From NCBI GenBank assembly GCA_029245955.1, contig JAQWOH010000025.1, positions 124,001 to 188,000 on the forward strand: DNA of 64,000 nt. Direction: 5' to 3'. The notes below the pieces were generated by a model that saw only the letters and a program-made list of their open reading frames with translations, was not told the DNA's origin and did not search any database. Both the position numbers and the translations under genes were made by a program. Origin of the DNA: Fuerstiella sp. (GTDB lineage Bacteria; Planctomycetota; Planctomycetia; Planctomycetales; Planctomycetaceae). Shown piece by piece: positions 1 to 9,295 of this stretch. Positions within the stretch are counted from its first letter, which is position 1. The number at the start of each line of letters is the position of its first letter.

Positions 1-434
1 TGTGCGTGCCCTGGCAGAAACGGTTGAGACCTCTCTGTAGCAGTTTGCTGCGGCTGCGTATTCGGCACTGCGTCAGATGCCGGACTTCTGAGAGAATTCC
101 GATCGGAAAATGAACGTCTGACTGCTCGAACGACGACGTTTACGGGGGCTGATGTTGATTTCGTATTCCTGTTGTTTTGCGTGTACCGGCGAATCCTGCC
201 ATACACGTTGAACGCACACTCGCAGCACTGTTCCGGGACGGCTGTCAGCGATACGTTTCCAGCGATTCCGGGTGATCCATCTCAACAAACTGTATCGATT
301 ATGACGATCATTCTGCATATCACGTCGTCCGGGGGGCTCGGCGTGTTCTGCGTTTCGTTATGCGGAGACCTGCACCTGAGGTCAGCCGATTTCGACTCAC
401 TGTTGAGTGATTGACGTGTTGCCCCTGCCATTTG
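1..434. other. window edge, no supported gene
   Basis: No reading frame here looks like a convincing gene. A frame open from base 2 ends at a TAG at 38-40 and could be the last dozen codons of an upstream gene, but it is too short to identify. The rest probably holds the promoter of the channel-subunit gene that follows; no clear -35/-10 pair was recognised. Confidence 0.4.
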
Positions 435-1748
435 ATGCGGGGCAATTCGGTGACCGAACAGCGAAACGTGGCTTCTGGCAATATACGAACCGCCGTGCTG
501 GCGACGGGTTTCACGATTCTGTTCTATACGGTCGGACCGAACCTGCCTGGCATCTCTGAGTTTGTTACTCGGTACTTCTGCACTCATCCGCTCGAGTACA
601 TCAGTACAGCAATGTTCTTTACCGGGTTGACGATCCTGCTGCAAAAGCAGACGGCACTGCGCCGCGAACGCCGTATTCTGAAAAGCGTTCAGTCCCTGCC
701 ACAGCCATCTGTGTCGGGAGGTGATGAGCAGTCAGATGATCATGCTGTACTGAACGACTGGTGCAAGGAACAAACGACAAAGTTTCACTCTACGCATCTG
801 TTCTCACGAATTCAGGATGTGACGGGCTACCTGAGAAGTTCGCATGCCGATGGACTGGAAGAGCATCTGCGCTATCTTGCAGAACTGGCAAGTGAGCGTT
901 TGCACCAGAGCTATGCCACGATTCGCACCATCACATGGGCTATTCCGATTTTGGGATTTCTGGGGACGGTGATCGGGATCACCATGGCCATCGCGAACGT
1001 TACACCCGAACAGCTGGATTCTTCGCTGGGTGAAGTTACGGGAGGGCTGGCAGTTGCGTTCGACACAACAGCTCTGGCTTTGGGTATGTCCATCGTGCTG
1101 GTGTTCGCGTCCTTTGCCGTGGAGCAATGCGAGCAGACGGTACTGAACGACGTGGAGCGCTTCGGCATCGAAGCTCTGCTGCCTCGTTTCAGCAGTGGAA
1201 AGTCGGAGGCTGAACACTCCAGGGATTCCAGCGATGATCTCCTGAAAACACTTGTCAAACAGCAGTCTGAAGTCTGGGCCGAACAACTGGCCGGCGTCCG
1301 AAACACATGGACGGGACTTTTGGAACATCACGCCGATGGGCTGCGTCACGCCCTTGAAGCTGACCTTGAACAGACATTGAAGTCGCACCGAAACGATGCA
1401 ACCGACACACGTGATGCCTATGCGCAGGCACTTCAGAACAGCAGCCAGTCGCTTGTCGACCGAACGGAACAATTGCTGGGTTCATTTGAACAGCGTATGT
1501 CCAGCTGGCAAAACGCGATTCGTGTCAGTTCTCAGTCAGCGGTTGGCCAGACGGAGGCGATTCACGAACTGGGGGCCACGATGTTGCGCATGGGTGAGAC
1601 GGAAGAACGGCTGGTCAGGCTGCAGCAGCAGCTCAATGAAAACTTGCAGGCCGTTCAGCTTGCCGAAACGCTGGAGCAGACGGCCAGCAGTCTGGCTGCT
1701 GCTGTGCATGTGCTGACAGCCAAGACGTCTCAACGGTCAGCGGCCTGA
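435..1748 (+). CDS. MotA/TolQ/ExbB proton channel family protein
   Basis: This is an inner-membrane channel subunit of the MotA/TolQ/ExbB family, which uses ion flow to energise a partner with a single membrane span. Hydrophobic segments lie near residues 19-38, 55-69, 166-187 and 203-228. The third carries the family signature IPILGFLGTVIGI, and the fourth carries FDTTALAL, whose Thr is typical of the ion path. After residue 230 the protein continues as a roughly 200-residue coiled-coil-like, Gln/Ser-rich tail, so it is longer than ExbB or TolQ and nearer the architecture of long-tailed MotA relatives. The ATG at 435 is chosen; a TTG at 411 and a GTG at 450 are in frame and possible. It is followed by two single-span proteins on the same strand, the likely partners. 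The substrate or work done is unknown. Confidence 0.85.
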   Translation: MRGNSVTEQRNVASGNIRTAVLATGFTILFYTVGPNLPGISEFVTRYFCTHPLEYISTAMFFTGLTILLQKQTALRRERRILKSVQSLPQPSVSGGDEQSDDHAVLNDWCKEQTTKFHSTHLFSRIQDVTGYLRSSHADGLEEHLRYLAELASERLHQSYATIRTITWAIPILGFLGTVIGITMAIANVTPEQLDSSLGEVTGGLAVAFDTTALALGMSIVLVFASFAVEQCEQTVLNDVERFGIEALLPRFSSGKSEAEHSRDSSDDLLKTLVKQQSEVWAEQLAGVRNTWTGLLEHHADGLRHALEADLEQTLKSHRNDATDTRDAYAQALQNSSQSLVDRTEQLLGSFEQRMSSWQNAIRVSSQSAVGQTEAIHELGATMLRMGETEERLVRLQQQLNENLQAVQLAETLEQTASSLAAAVHVLTAKTSQRSAA

Positions 1749-1973
1749 TGGGGGGACCGCTCGGACGTAAACGCGTTGCACCGGATCGACAACCGTCCGG
1801 TTCCCCAGCAGCGATTGTGCCTGCCGGTTTGCAGACTGCAAACGCGACGCTGCAGAAAGATTTTTCACCCCGCGGATCTGCACCTTTTCCCACGGGGACA
1901 CACACGTAGCTGACTGAAACATTACGTTCAGGGGAACAGTTCTCAGAAATCAAAAGCCCGCTCAGTAACAGAC

Positions 1974-4325
1974 ATGATTCGGCGAAGACATAAAAATGCG
2001 ATATCGCTGTTTCCCTTTCTTGCAGTTCTGGTCTGCACGATGGGAGCATTGATCCTGTTGCTGCTGGTCACAACCAGACGCATTCGTAACGATCAGCGCT
2101 ATGCTCAGTCAGCGAAGGTTGATGAACGTCCGGCAGATCCGACTGTGTTTACGGACTCGCCGGCAGCTGGTTCCGTACATGTCACGAATTCAGCAGGAGG
2201 CACCACGTCAACCGACGCATCAGCGGACGAGAACGTACTTGCGGATGCTGTCGGAAATGATGTGCTGACGAACAGCCGAAATGATTCTGATGTGAATTTC
2301 GACGATGTCGAGGATGCGTCCCGCAAGGGTGAGATTCAAAACCTGGAGCAGCGGTTAGCGTCGGAGTCCTCGCGGTATCAGGCACTCAGACAACGGTTGG
2401 AAGACGCAAAGCATAAACTGAAGATCAATTCATTTGCGAAAGACGATTACCAGGCGGAAGTGAAAGAAATTGCTGCGCTGCGGCAGCAGGAAACGAAACT
2501 TTCAGAGGAACTGCGTCGCAGAAAACAGAATTTGATACAGTTGCAAACGGTTCTTGATTCGAGTTCGGAAAAAACCGAACAGGCTGAGGCGATCCTGTCA
2601 TCACGCGAGTCAGCCCTGATCAAACTGCGGCGAATTGCCGAGGACACAGAGCGCCAATTGCAGTCAGTAGGCACCGACCAGACGGTTGTCGACTTTACCA
2701 ACAGCACCGGGACTCAGCGTTCGCCTATACTGATCGACGTGACCGAACACGGTTTCGAATTTCTGCCCGCGGGAATTAAGGTGACGGCCGCAAACATGCA
2801 GGGCTTTCCGGCCAACGACAACCCGCTGATATCCGGTATTCTGAGGCTGCACGAAGTACGGCATGGCAGTTCCCTTTCAATCAAGCCTTACGTTCTCCTT
2901 CTGGTGCGGCCAGACGGTAGTCTGCCATTTTATGCCGCACAGCGATTTCTGAAGGCCGCCGACGTTCACTTCGGATATGAGTTGATGGGACAGGAAAAGA
3001 AGATCGCCGCCGGAACTGTAGATGTTGACGAACGCGAAGCGTTACGCGATGCGATTCTGTCGGCACTGACGCGCCGACAGAACCTGTACGGCGGCTTGAT
3101 GAACAGATTTCAGGTTCTGCCTGAACCATCGGCGACATCGAAGTCACGACTGGCGCGAGTACTGCCGGATGGTCGAGTTCTGATCGGAGATGAAGCAACC
3201 GGCCACGAACGTGACGGGAGATTCTATGCGGGCGGTGAGGCACCGCCGCGACAGTATTTGCGTTCCGTAAAGCCCCCCCGAAAGTCCATCGATCCCGAAG
3301 AACTGCCCGGTAGTCACAGCGATTTCGCGAAAACAGATTCGGGCAGCAGTGACCAGTGGACATCTGAGTTTGATCCTCACGAAGGCAATTCCGTCGAAGC
3401 TCTGCCATATCTGCCACCGGCGGAATCTTCGCGGAAGTCCGGCGTTGCGATTCTCCCTCGAGCTATCGTTGACGACGGAGATCATGCAGCGTCAGGCACG
3501 ATGCAAACTGACGTACCCGAATTCAAAAGGTCGGAGACTCAGCATCCTGGTTCAAAACGACACCTTCTTCCTGGTGACAGAGAAATTGTTGATGGTGCGT
3601 CCACCACACCGCCGAAAGGCAGTCTAGCCGGTAAAGATTCGCCGCGAACAGATGATACCGATCCTTCAGCCCCGTCCGGCTGGCCGACGTCGGAGTACCC
3701 ACACTCTGAGTCGGCGACCCGCACAGCCGGGCCGGCTGGCGATCCAGCGCTGACAGACATTGCGGTGACTGTGCCCGGCACCGTCAGTGGTGCTACGCCA
3801 CGACCCGGAACGTCTTCCGCTGCGGGGCCCATGCCGGATCCCTTTTTGCAGCAGCTGTTGAATCAGGGGCGGTCGCAGGCCTTGTCCGGGTTGGTCAGTC
3901 GAGTGCCGGTCACGGTCTTCATCGACGCGACAGCTTTGACGATTGGCAGTGGCCAGACCCTCAATACCGCTGGCTGGGACACCGATCAGGTTCTGGCGGC
4001 AGCATTGAAGGGACTGTCTCGGGAAATGAAGTTTGCGCCCAGTATCAGCGACGCTCAGTCGTTGCCGATGGTCCGGTTTGTTGTTAGTCCGGGGGCCAGC
4101 CTGGTGCAGTTGCAACTGGCGGCGCAATTGCGGAGAACCGGCATCCCTTCGACTGCAGTGACAGTCGACAGGTCGTATTCGGAGACACGACGATTGTTCG
4201 AGGGGAGACTTGATGTCAGGACAAACGATTCCCCGCCGAATCCAGCTGCGACTGACAAGGCCTCCCCTGTTGCACCGCCGGGAATTCTGCGTCCGCCGCG
4301 TCGCAATCGGAGGCTTGCCATATGA
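1974..4325 (+). CDS. Single-span ExbD/MotB-like partner, large (unknown function)
   Basis: A 783-residue protein with one N-terminal membrane span (about 11-33), preceded by basic residues, so the bulk is predicted to be periplasmic. Residues about 118-230 form a long charged coiled coil. About 245-375 is a globular domain containing LLLVRPDGS and FGYELM, a pattern I associate with large planctomycete proteins of this kind. Residues about 380-640 are low-complexity and Pro/Ser/Thr-rich, and a second compact domain lies at about 645-740. The span resembles that of ExbD/TolR but has no acidic residue, so it probably does not itself carry protons. The stop overlaps the next start (ATGA), indicating translational coupling. 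The assignment as a motor/transducer partner comes from context and topology, not from a recognised family. Confidence 0.75.
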   Translation: MIRRRHKNAISLFPFLAVLVCTMGALILLLLVTTRRIRNDQRYAQSAKVDERPADPTVFTDSPAAGSVHVTNSAGGTTSTDASADENVLADAVGNDVLTNSRNDSDVNFDDVEDASRKGEIQNLEQRLASESSRYQALRQRLEDAKHKLKINSFAKDDYQAEVKEIAALRQQETKLSEELRRRKQNLIQLQTVLDSSSEKTEQAEAILSSRESALIKLRRIAEDTERQLQSVGTDQTVVDFTNSTGTQRSPILIDVTEHGFEFLPAGIKVTAANMQGFPANDNPLISGILRLHEVRHGSSLSIKPYVLLLVRPDGSLPFYAAQRFLKAADVHFGYELMGQEKKIAAGTVDVDEREALRDAILSALTRRQNLYGGLMNRFQVLPEPSATSKSRLARVLPDGRVLIGDEATGHERDGRFYAGGEAPPRQYLRSVKPPRKSIDPEELPGSHSDFAKTDSGSSDQWTSEFDPHEGNSVEALPYLPPAESSRKSGVAILPRAIVDDGDHAASGTMQTDVPEFKRSETQHPGSKRHLLPGDREIVDGASTTPPKGSLAGKDSPRTDDTDPSAPSGWPTSEYPHSESATRTAGPAGDPALTDIAVTVPGTVSGATPRPGTSSAAGPMPDPFLQQLLNQGRSQALSGLVSRVPVTVFIDATALTIGSGQTLNTAGWDTDQVLAAALKGLSREMKFAPSISDAQSLPMVRFVVSPGASLVQLQLAAQLRRTGIPSTAVTVDRSYSETRRLFEGRLDVRTNDSPPNPAATDKASPVAPPGILRPPRRNRRLAI

Positions 4326-5605
4326 GTCGTCGAAGAAGCAGTGGTGATCAGGAGTTTGGTTCGGATTCGTTCCTGGACATTATCGCCAACATCGTTGGTA
4401 TTCTGATTATTCTAATCGTTGTGGCCGGCTTGCGTGTGGCTCGGCAGCCGGCGGTGGCTGGCCCGGCAGAGTCCACCACTGCGGCCACAGCGATCGACAA
4501 AGAGTTCACCTCGTTTGATATTGAGGCTGCTGTGGTCGGCCAGTCCGACGCATCAGTTCTGAACTCCGTACCTCAAAGCCGGGCCGTGGCCGAGAAAATC
4601 TCCAATCGGTCTCTGACACCGGATCCGTTCGTCGATACGCAGCAGAGTTCTGACGAGGTAGAGCGAGCGACGGCGGTTTCTGAACGACCTGACTTTGACA
4701 AACAGGTCGCAGGCCTGACACTGGAACTGGAAACGGCGCAGGCGAATACAGTCAGCTCTGAAGCTGAGTTGCAGCAGTTGCTTGTCATGCTGGCAGTGCA
4801 GCGTGGAAATGAAGATCTGCAACAGACACGGCGGAATGGTCTTAGTCAGCAGAAGACGGCGTTGGTCGAATCCATCGGGAACCTTACTGAGTCCGTCAAG
4901 GCGACTGACGGCAAGGTTGCGGCGTTCGAGTCAACGCTCACGTCATTGAGCAGTCGCCAGACGTATGTCGCAGATGCATTGAAACAGATCGGACAGGAGA
5001 CACAGCGCCTGAGTGAAGTCCTTCAAACCGTAAATCAGCAGCAGTCCGCGACGGACCGACTGCAACATCGCCTGTCGCCGGTTGGCAGTGCCGTCACGGA
5101 GGGGGAAATTCATTTTCGTCTCAACGCAGGGCGCATTGCTCACATTCCTCTCGAATCACTGCTGGATCGACTGAAATCGCAGGTTTCTGCGCGGCGCAGC
5201 GTCGTGATGAGGTTTCACCGTTACGAAGGCGTGATCGGACCGGTTGGTGGATTTCACATGAAGTACACCGTTGAACGACAAACTGTATCGGCTTTACAGG
5301 CGCTGCAGTACGGGCAGGGTGCTTACCGCGTGAGCGTTTCACGCTGGTCGATTATGCCGGCCGAAACGCTGGAGGCTGAGTCGGTGGAAGCCGCTCTGCG
5401 AGTTGGCTCCAGAATGCGACAGATTATGGAGGCGACCGAACCGGATACCGTGATCACCATATGGCTGTACCCCGGAGACTTCCGACACTTTGGCAGGATC
5501 CGTGAATTTGCTCACGGTCTGAACCTTAGAGTCGCGGCACGGCCACTGCCTGACGGAACCCCCATTGCCGGTTCGCCGAACGGCAGCCGCTCCACGTCGC
5601 AGTGA
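4322..5605 (+). CDS. Single-span ExbD/MotB-like protein with membrane Asp
   Basis: A 427-residue protein whose start overlaps the previous stop by four bases. The N-terminus has one span at about 18-36 containing SFLDIIANIVGILIIL. Asp19, at the start of the span, is placed like the essential Asp of ExbD, TolR and MotB. A coiled coil covers about 125-255, and a C-terminal domain covers about 260-410, starting near GEIHFRLNAGRIAHIP. This subunit is the best candidate for the proton-carrying partner of the upstream channel protein. No OmpA-type peptidoglycan-binding domain is visible, so it differs from MotB and ZorB. Function is unknown; the role is inferred from the operon and the Asp-containing span. 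Confidence 0.75.
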   Translation: MSRRRSSGDQEFGSDSFLDIIANIVGILIILIVVAGLRVARQPAVAGPAESTTAATAIDKEFTSFDIEAAVVGQSDASVLNSVPQSRAVAEKISNRSLTPDPFVDTQQSSDEVERATAVSERPDFDKQVAGLTLELETAQANTVSSEAELQQLLVMLAVQRGNEDLQQTRRNGLSQQKTALVESIGNLTESVKATDGKVAAFESTLTSLSSRQTYVADALKQIGQETQRLSEVLQTVNQQQSATDRLQHRLSPVGSAVTEGEIHFRLNAGRIAHIPLESLLDRLKSQVSARRSVVMRFHRYEGVIGPVGGFHMKYTVERQTVSALQALQYGQGAYRVSVSRWSIMPAETLEAESVEAALRVGSRMRQIMEATEPDTVITIWLYPGDFRHFGRIREFAHGLNLRVAARPLPDGTPIAGSPNGSRSTSQ

Positions 5606-5689
5606 TTCGCAGCTGTTCCGGACGAAGCAGGAGACAGCGGGCATCAGAGAGTTAATCTCCTGCTCTCCGTTGCGGGGCGGCCAACGACT

Positions 5690-5773
5690 GTGACTGCTCC
5701 TTTGTGTTGTGACTGCTCCTTCGTGTTGTGACTGCTCCTTTGTCTTGTGACTGCTCCTTCGTGTTGTGACTGG
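5690..5773. repeat. 19-bp tandem repeat, four copies plus a partial
   Basis: Four head-to-tail copies of a 19-bp unit, gtgactgctccttYgtStt, start at 5690, 5709, 5728 and 5747, followed by a partial copy at 5766. Copies differ only at a C/T and a G/C position. The array lies in the 282-base gap between the channel operon and the ABC permease. It is not CRISPR-like because there are no spacers. Confidence 0.9.
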
Positions 5774-5887
5774 CCGGAGACTGCCATCACGTATCTGCAT
5801 GTGATACGCTGCTGCGTACATTTAGAGCCAGGTCCGCCTCGTCCCGTTCTCCGTCGGCCCGGAACGAGAGTGACGAGCAAGTAACCG

Positions 5888-6706
5888 ATGTATCATTTCC
5901 GCGTCTTCCTCACCTTCTTTCGCAATGCAATGATTCGCGAGATGATGTTTCAGGGTAATTTCCTGATTCAGATCATCACGCGGGCGTTCTGGTTTTTTGC
6001 GCAGATCGCATTGTTTCAGATTATTTTTTCCGAGGTGCCGGAGATCAACGGCTGGTCCCGCGATCAGTACTTCGCATTTATGGCGACGGGAATGCTGATC
6101 AACGGAATCGTAGAGACGTTCTTCATGCCCAATTGCGCTAATCTTAGTGAGCAGATTCGGACCGGACGACTGGACTTTATTCTGGTCAAGCCTGTTGACA
6201 GTCAGTTTCTGGTATCACTCGAACGCATCAATCTGGCAATGCTCAGCCAGGTGGTGCTGGCTTTGGGGCTGCTGGCACGTTCGCTGTGGAGAATCGGTGA
6301 CCCACTGAGTATCTTTCAGGTCAGCGTTTTTCTGTTTTACGTTGCGCTGGGAGTGATGTTCTTCTACTCGATGATGATCGTGACGGCGTGTTCCAGTATT
6401 TTTCTGGGGCGGAATCAGGGGCTGTACGACTTCTGGTTCTACATTACTGTCTTTGCCAGATATCCTCGCAGTATTTATAACGGTCGCGATGATTCGCGTT
6501 TTGAAGCGGGTGAGATTCTGCAGACTGGCTTCTCCTATGTCATGCCGATCCTGCTGGTGGTGACCGTGCCTGCTCGAGTCATCGTGAGCACTCTTGAAGA
6601 AAAACACTGGGCGGTTGTGTCCCTGGTGGCTGCTGTCGTTGGGATATTGATTGCGCGAGTTGTGTTTCGCTGGTCACTGAATCACTATCGAAGTGCCAGC
6701 AGCTGA
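5888..6706 (+). CDS. ABC-2 type transporter permease
   Basis: A 272-residue polytopic inner-membrane protein, the membrane subunit of an ABC-2 type exporter of the DUF990 group. About six hydrophobic segments are visible: near 24-45, 65-85, 112-132, 142-170, 212-230 and 240-260. The cytoplasmic loop containing RTGRLDFILVKPVDSQF is characteristic: this family has a conserved GxxDxxLxKPxxxQF stretch after the second span. Family members normally pair with an ATPase and a second permease. Neither lies next to it here, so the partner genes must be elsewhere or lost. The substrate cannot be predicted. Confidence 0.85.
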   Translation: MYHFRVFLTFFRNAMIREMMFQGNFLIQIITRAFWFFAQIALFQIIFSEVPEINGWSRDQYFAFMATGMLINGIVETFFMPNCANLSEQIRTGRLDFILVKPVDSQFLVSLERINLAMLSQVVLALGLLARSLWRIGDPLSIFQVSVFLFYVALGVMFFYSMMIVTACSSIFLGRNQGLYDFWFYITVFARYPRSIYNGRDDSRFEAGEILQTGFSYVMPILLVVTVPARVIVSTLEEKHWAVVSLVAAVVGILIARVVFRWSLNHYRSASS

Positions 6707-7007
6707 CGCCGTTCGAAGAAGTGCCATTGCTGAGCAGAGCCAGTATCGCTGGATTCTGCCGGCCCGCGCGTCACCTTTTCGGCAATAATCGCCGTCGTTG
6801 GCGCAGATGCCGCCGACGCACTCAATGCACTAACCTATGGGAGAACTGATTCAACGTTTCGATGCGTGATCTGGTCTGCCGCGACACGCACGGCGGGGCT
6901 ATCTTTCGAACAAACACTGGTGCGGCGTCTCCATTTTCGTCTCTGTTTGCCGACCATAAACATTCAAAGTATCAGGTTTTTCAGGCGATTGTCACATCGG
7001 TGATTTC

Positions 7008-8657
7008 ATGCCGTGCGTCCGGGAAACTCAGTTCATATCCAAGGAATTCCCCGTGGGCAGACGAACCTCCGTCAAACAGGATTCCCTCATCAGCGCATTT
7101 CGCTTTCGACTGTTCGGTTCGGCCGGATGGACGGCAGTTGCGTCTCGAATGAGCGTTGACTTTACGATTGCGAATCTCGCGTTGATTGCAGCCTCTTTAT
7201 GTCGACTGTTTACCAGTCATCAATTGTCGTCAACTGATCCCATCGGAGCTGTCGCAGAGCGAGTCAACTCAACCTATCTGATGAATGCCGCGTGGTTCTG
7301 TCTGACAGCAATAGCTTTACTGGCAATCACGGGCGTCTATCGCCCTGTGCCCAGCGGCCGTTTGCCGGACCGGTTGATTGCTACCGCCAAGTCCTGTGTG
7401 GCCGGGTTTTTTCTCCACTTCAGCTTTGGAAGTCTGGTGCTGGGACGTCCACTGCCCGCATTGGAACTCGGCATCGCAGCGTGGTCGATGCTCTTTGCGG
7501 GCGTTGCTCTGGTACGAGTTTCCCGCTATTCGATTTCGTCGTGGTTTCACCTGATTCCGAAGTCGGAATCGCGCGGAGTGGCGCATATCGAATCCGTTCT
7601 GGTTGTAGGTGGAGCTGGATATGTCGGCTCGGAACTTGTGCGGCAGCTGCTGAATTCCGGCTACCTGGTACGGGTGCTGGACCTGCAGTTGTTTGGCCTT
7701 GATCCGTTGCAGGATTTGCTGACTAACAAACGCCTGCAGGTTCAAAAGGGAGACTTTCGTAACATCGAACACGTGACGAAGGCATTACGAGACATGGATG
7801 CCGTCGTACACCTTGCGGCCATTGTTGGTGATCCGGCCTGTGCGATTGACGAAGACACCACGATTGCGGTGAACTATCAGGCTGCCAGAATGATGGCTCA
7901 GCTGGCCCGAGCCAATGGTATTTCCCGCTTCGTCTTTGCGTCGACGTGCAGTGTTTACGGTGCGTCAGACGGCGTTGGTGAGATCAGTGAAAATGGAACT
8001 TTGAATCCGGTGTCATTGTATGCGACCACAAAAATCGATGCCGAACAGGCGTTACTGGAAACGGCTGACGAGTATTTCCAGCCGACGATGCTGCGTTTCG
8101 GGACTGCGTACGGTCTGTCGCACCGACCGCGTTTTGACCTGGTCGCCAACCTGTTCAGCGCGAAAGCTGTGACTGATGGCGAGATCTGTGTTTTCAACGG
8201 ACACTATGCTCGTCCATTTATTCACGTGCGAGACATGGCCCGCGCATGTCACGTCTGCCTGGAGGCTCCACTGCATCGCGTGGGAAGTGAGATCTTCAAT
8301 GTGGGAGACGAAAGCCAGAACTACACAATCAGTGAACTGGGCCGAATGGTTGCCTCCCACGTGCCGAAGACAACGATCAAAGAGGAATGTGACGACAGCG
8401 ATCCCCGCAGCTACCGGGTTTCGTTCGCCAAGATTCGCACCGTACTGGACTTCGAGGCAAGTATTGACGTGTCGGAAGGTGTGCGAGAAATGGTGGAAGC
8501 GGTGCAGGACGGAAGAATTGGTGACTGGCACGATCCGATATACAGCAACCAGAGGCAGATGCAGGAATACGGTCTTCAGGTGCTGAAGTTCCCTGCCGTC
8601 CGCCCATCCGGTATCGATATGCCCGCGACGTCTGAGTTTCTCCGCCGCGCTGCGTGA
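7008..8657 (+). CDS. NAD-dependent epimerase/dehydratase with N-terminal membrane domain
   Basis: A 549-residue fusion. Residues about 50-180 contain four hydrophobic segments resembling the membrane anchor of polysaccharide-biosynthesis (CapD-type) enzymes. From about 195 a short-chain dehydrogenase/reductase fold follows. It has the nucleotide-binding glycine motif GGAGYVGSEL (about 201-210), AAIVGDP, the catalytic-site stretch STCSVYG, and the YATTK Tyr/Lys pair (about 337-341). The family converts nucleotide-activated sugars, so a role in surface polysaccharide synthesis is inferred. The substrate is not predictable. An ATG at 7149, just before the first span, is an alternative start. The gene is convergent with cytidine deaminase, 18 bases away. 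Nothing was recognised in the gap 6707-7007. Confidence 0.85.
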   Translation: MPCVRETQFISKEFPVGRRTSVKQDSLISAFRFRLFGSAGWTAVASRMSVDFTIANLALIAASLCRLFTSHQLSSTDPIGAVAERVNSTYLMNAAWFCLTAIALLAITGVYRPVPSGRLPDRLIATAKSCVAGFFLHFSFGSLVLGRPLPALELGIAAWSMLFAGVALVRVSRYSISSWFHLIPKSESRGVAHIESVLVVGGAGYVGSELVRQLLNSGYLVRVLDLQLFGLDPLQDLLTNKRLQVQKGDFRNIEHVTKALRDMDAVVHLAAIVGDPACAIDEDTTIAVNYQAARMMAQLARANGISRFVFASTCSVYGASDGVGEISENGTLNPVSLYATTKIDAEQALLETADEYFQPTMLRFGTAYGLSHRPRFDLVANLFSAKAVTDGEICVFNGHYARPFIHVRDMARACHVCLEAPLHRVGSEIFNVGDESQNYTISELGRMVASHVPKTTIKEECDDSDPRSYRVSFAKIRTVLDFEASIDVSEGVREMVEAVQDGRIGDWHDPIYSNQRQMQEYGLQVLKFPAVRPSGIDMPATSEFLRRAA

Positions 8658-8675
8658 CGCCCGAACTCATCAGGG

Positions 8676-9098
8676 TCAGCGTTCCAGTCGAAACCCGCGA
8701 GGCAGAAGATCAGACAGCAGCACAGTTTCCGGTGCTGCGTCGTTGTCTGTGCTGAGATCATCTATTAATACCGTCATTGACGGATTGAATTCGTACAGGA
8801 ACTGTCGGCAGGTCCCACACGGGACCGGAGTGCCCGTCAGGGAAATACACACTGCCACGATATCCTGCCGCCCGGCTGCGATCGCCGCGCAGACCGCAGT
8901 GCGTTCTGCACAGATCGTCAGGCCATACGAGGCGTTTTCCACATTGCAGCCAGGGAAGATGCTCCCCGCTTTCGTCAGCACGGCTGCGCCCACGGCAAAC
9001 TCTGAATAGGGCGCGTAGGCCTGAGACCGAGCGTCGCGTGATGCGGCAACGAGATCTTTCCACTGAGGCGGAAGGGATGCGGGGGGGCTGTCGGGCAT
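8676..9098 (-). CDS. cdd: Cytidine deaminase
   Basis: A 140-residue enzyme of pyrimidine salvage that deaminates cytidine and deoxycytidine to uridine and deoxyuridine. The zinc-site motif CAERTA (Cys63, with Glu65 as proton shuttle) and PCGTCRQ (Cys94, Cys97) are complete. The substrate-binding region contains YSEFAVGAAV and GCNVENASYG. The length is normal for the homotetrameric form. The ATG at 9098 is chosen because the longer frame upstream runs into a dispersed-repeat-like sequence and shows no homology. The gene is divergent from the DUF5009 gene. Confidence 0.95.
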   Translation of the reverse strand: MPDSPPASLPPQWKDLVAASRDARSQAYAPYSEFAVGAAVLTKAGSIFPGCNVENASYGLTICAERTAVCAAIAAGRQDIVAVCISLTGTPVPCGTCRQFLYEFNPSMTVLIDDLSTDNDAAPETVLLSDLLPRGFRLER

Positions 9099-9121
9099 GG
9101 GGATCTGTCCGTCATGTATTC

Positions 9122-9172
9122 GTAACCTTGAGGCCCGAAGGTTACACAGATTACACAGGTTTTGCGCGGATG
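9122..9172. repeat. Hairpin plus dispersed-repeat-like segment
   Basis: An inverted repeat with an 8-bp stem (gtaacctt at 9122-9129, aaggttac at 9138-9145) is followed by ttacacagattacacagg. On the other strand this reads NLCNLCNLR, which I recognise as typical of short intergenic repeats found in many unrelated bacterial genomes. It sits between two divergent gene starts, so it is unlikely to be a terminator. Confidence 0.5.
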
Positions 9173-9295
9173 CGGGGAAGGCGAGGGGCGCACTGTGGAG
9201 TGAAAGCGTGTGTTCAATCCGAAAATTCTGCAGACAACCTGCAGCGATTGTTTCAGCAATTGTTCGTGAGTGGACAGCCTGCACGGTACGATAGT

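Noticed and set aside
2..40. Open frame reading RALAETVETSL before a TAG at the left edge
   Set aside because: Only about a dozen codons; it may be the end of an upstream gene but cannot be identified.
435..5605. Assignment of the channel operon to the Zorya defence system
   Set aside because: The channel has a long tail like ZorA, but the partners lack an OmpA-like domain and no ZorC/ZorD/ZorE helicase or nuclease gene is present.
5690..5773. CRISPR array
   Set aside because: The repeats are directly joined with no spacers.
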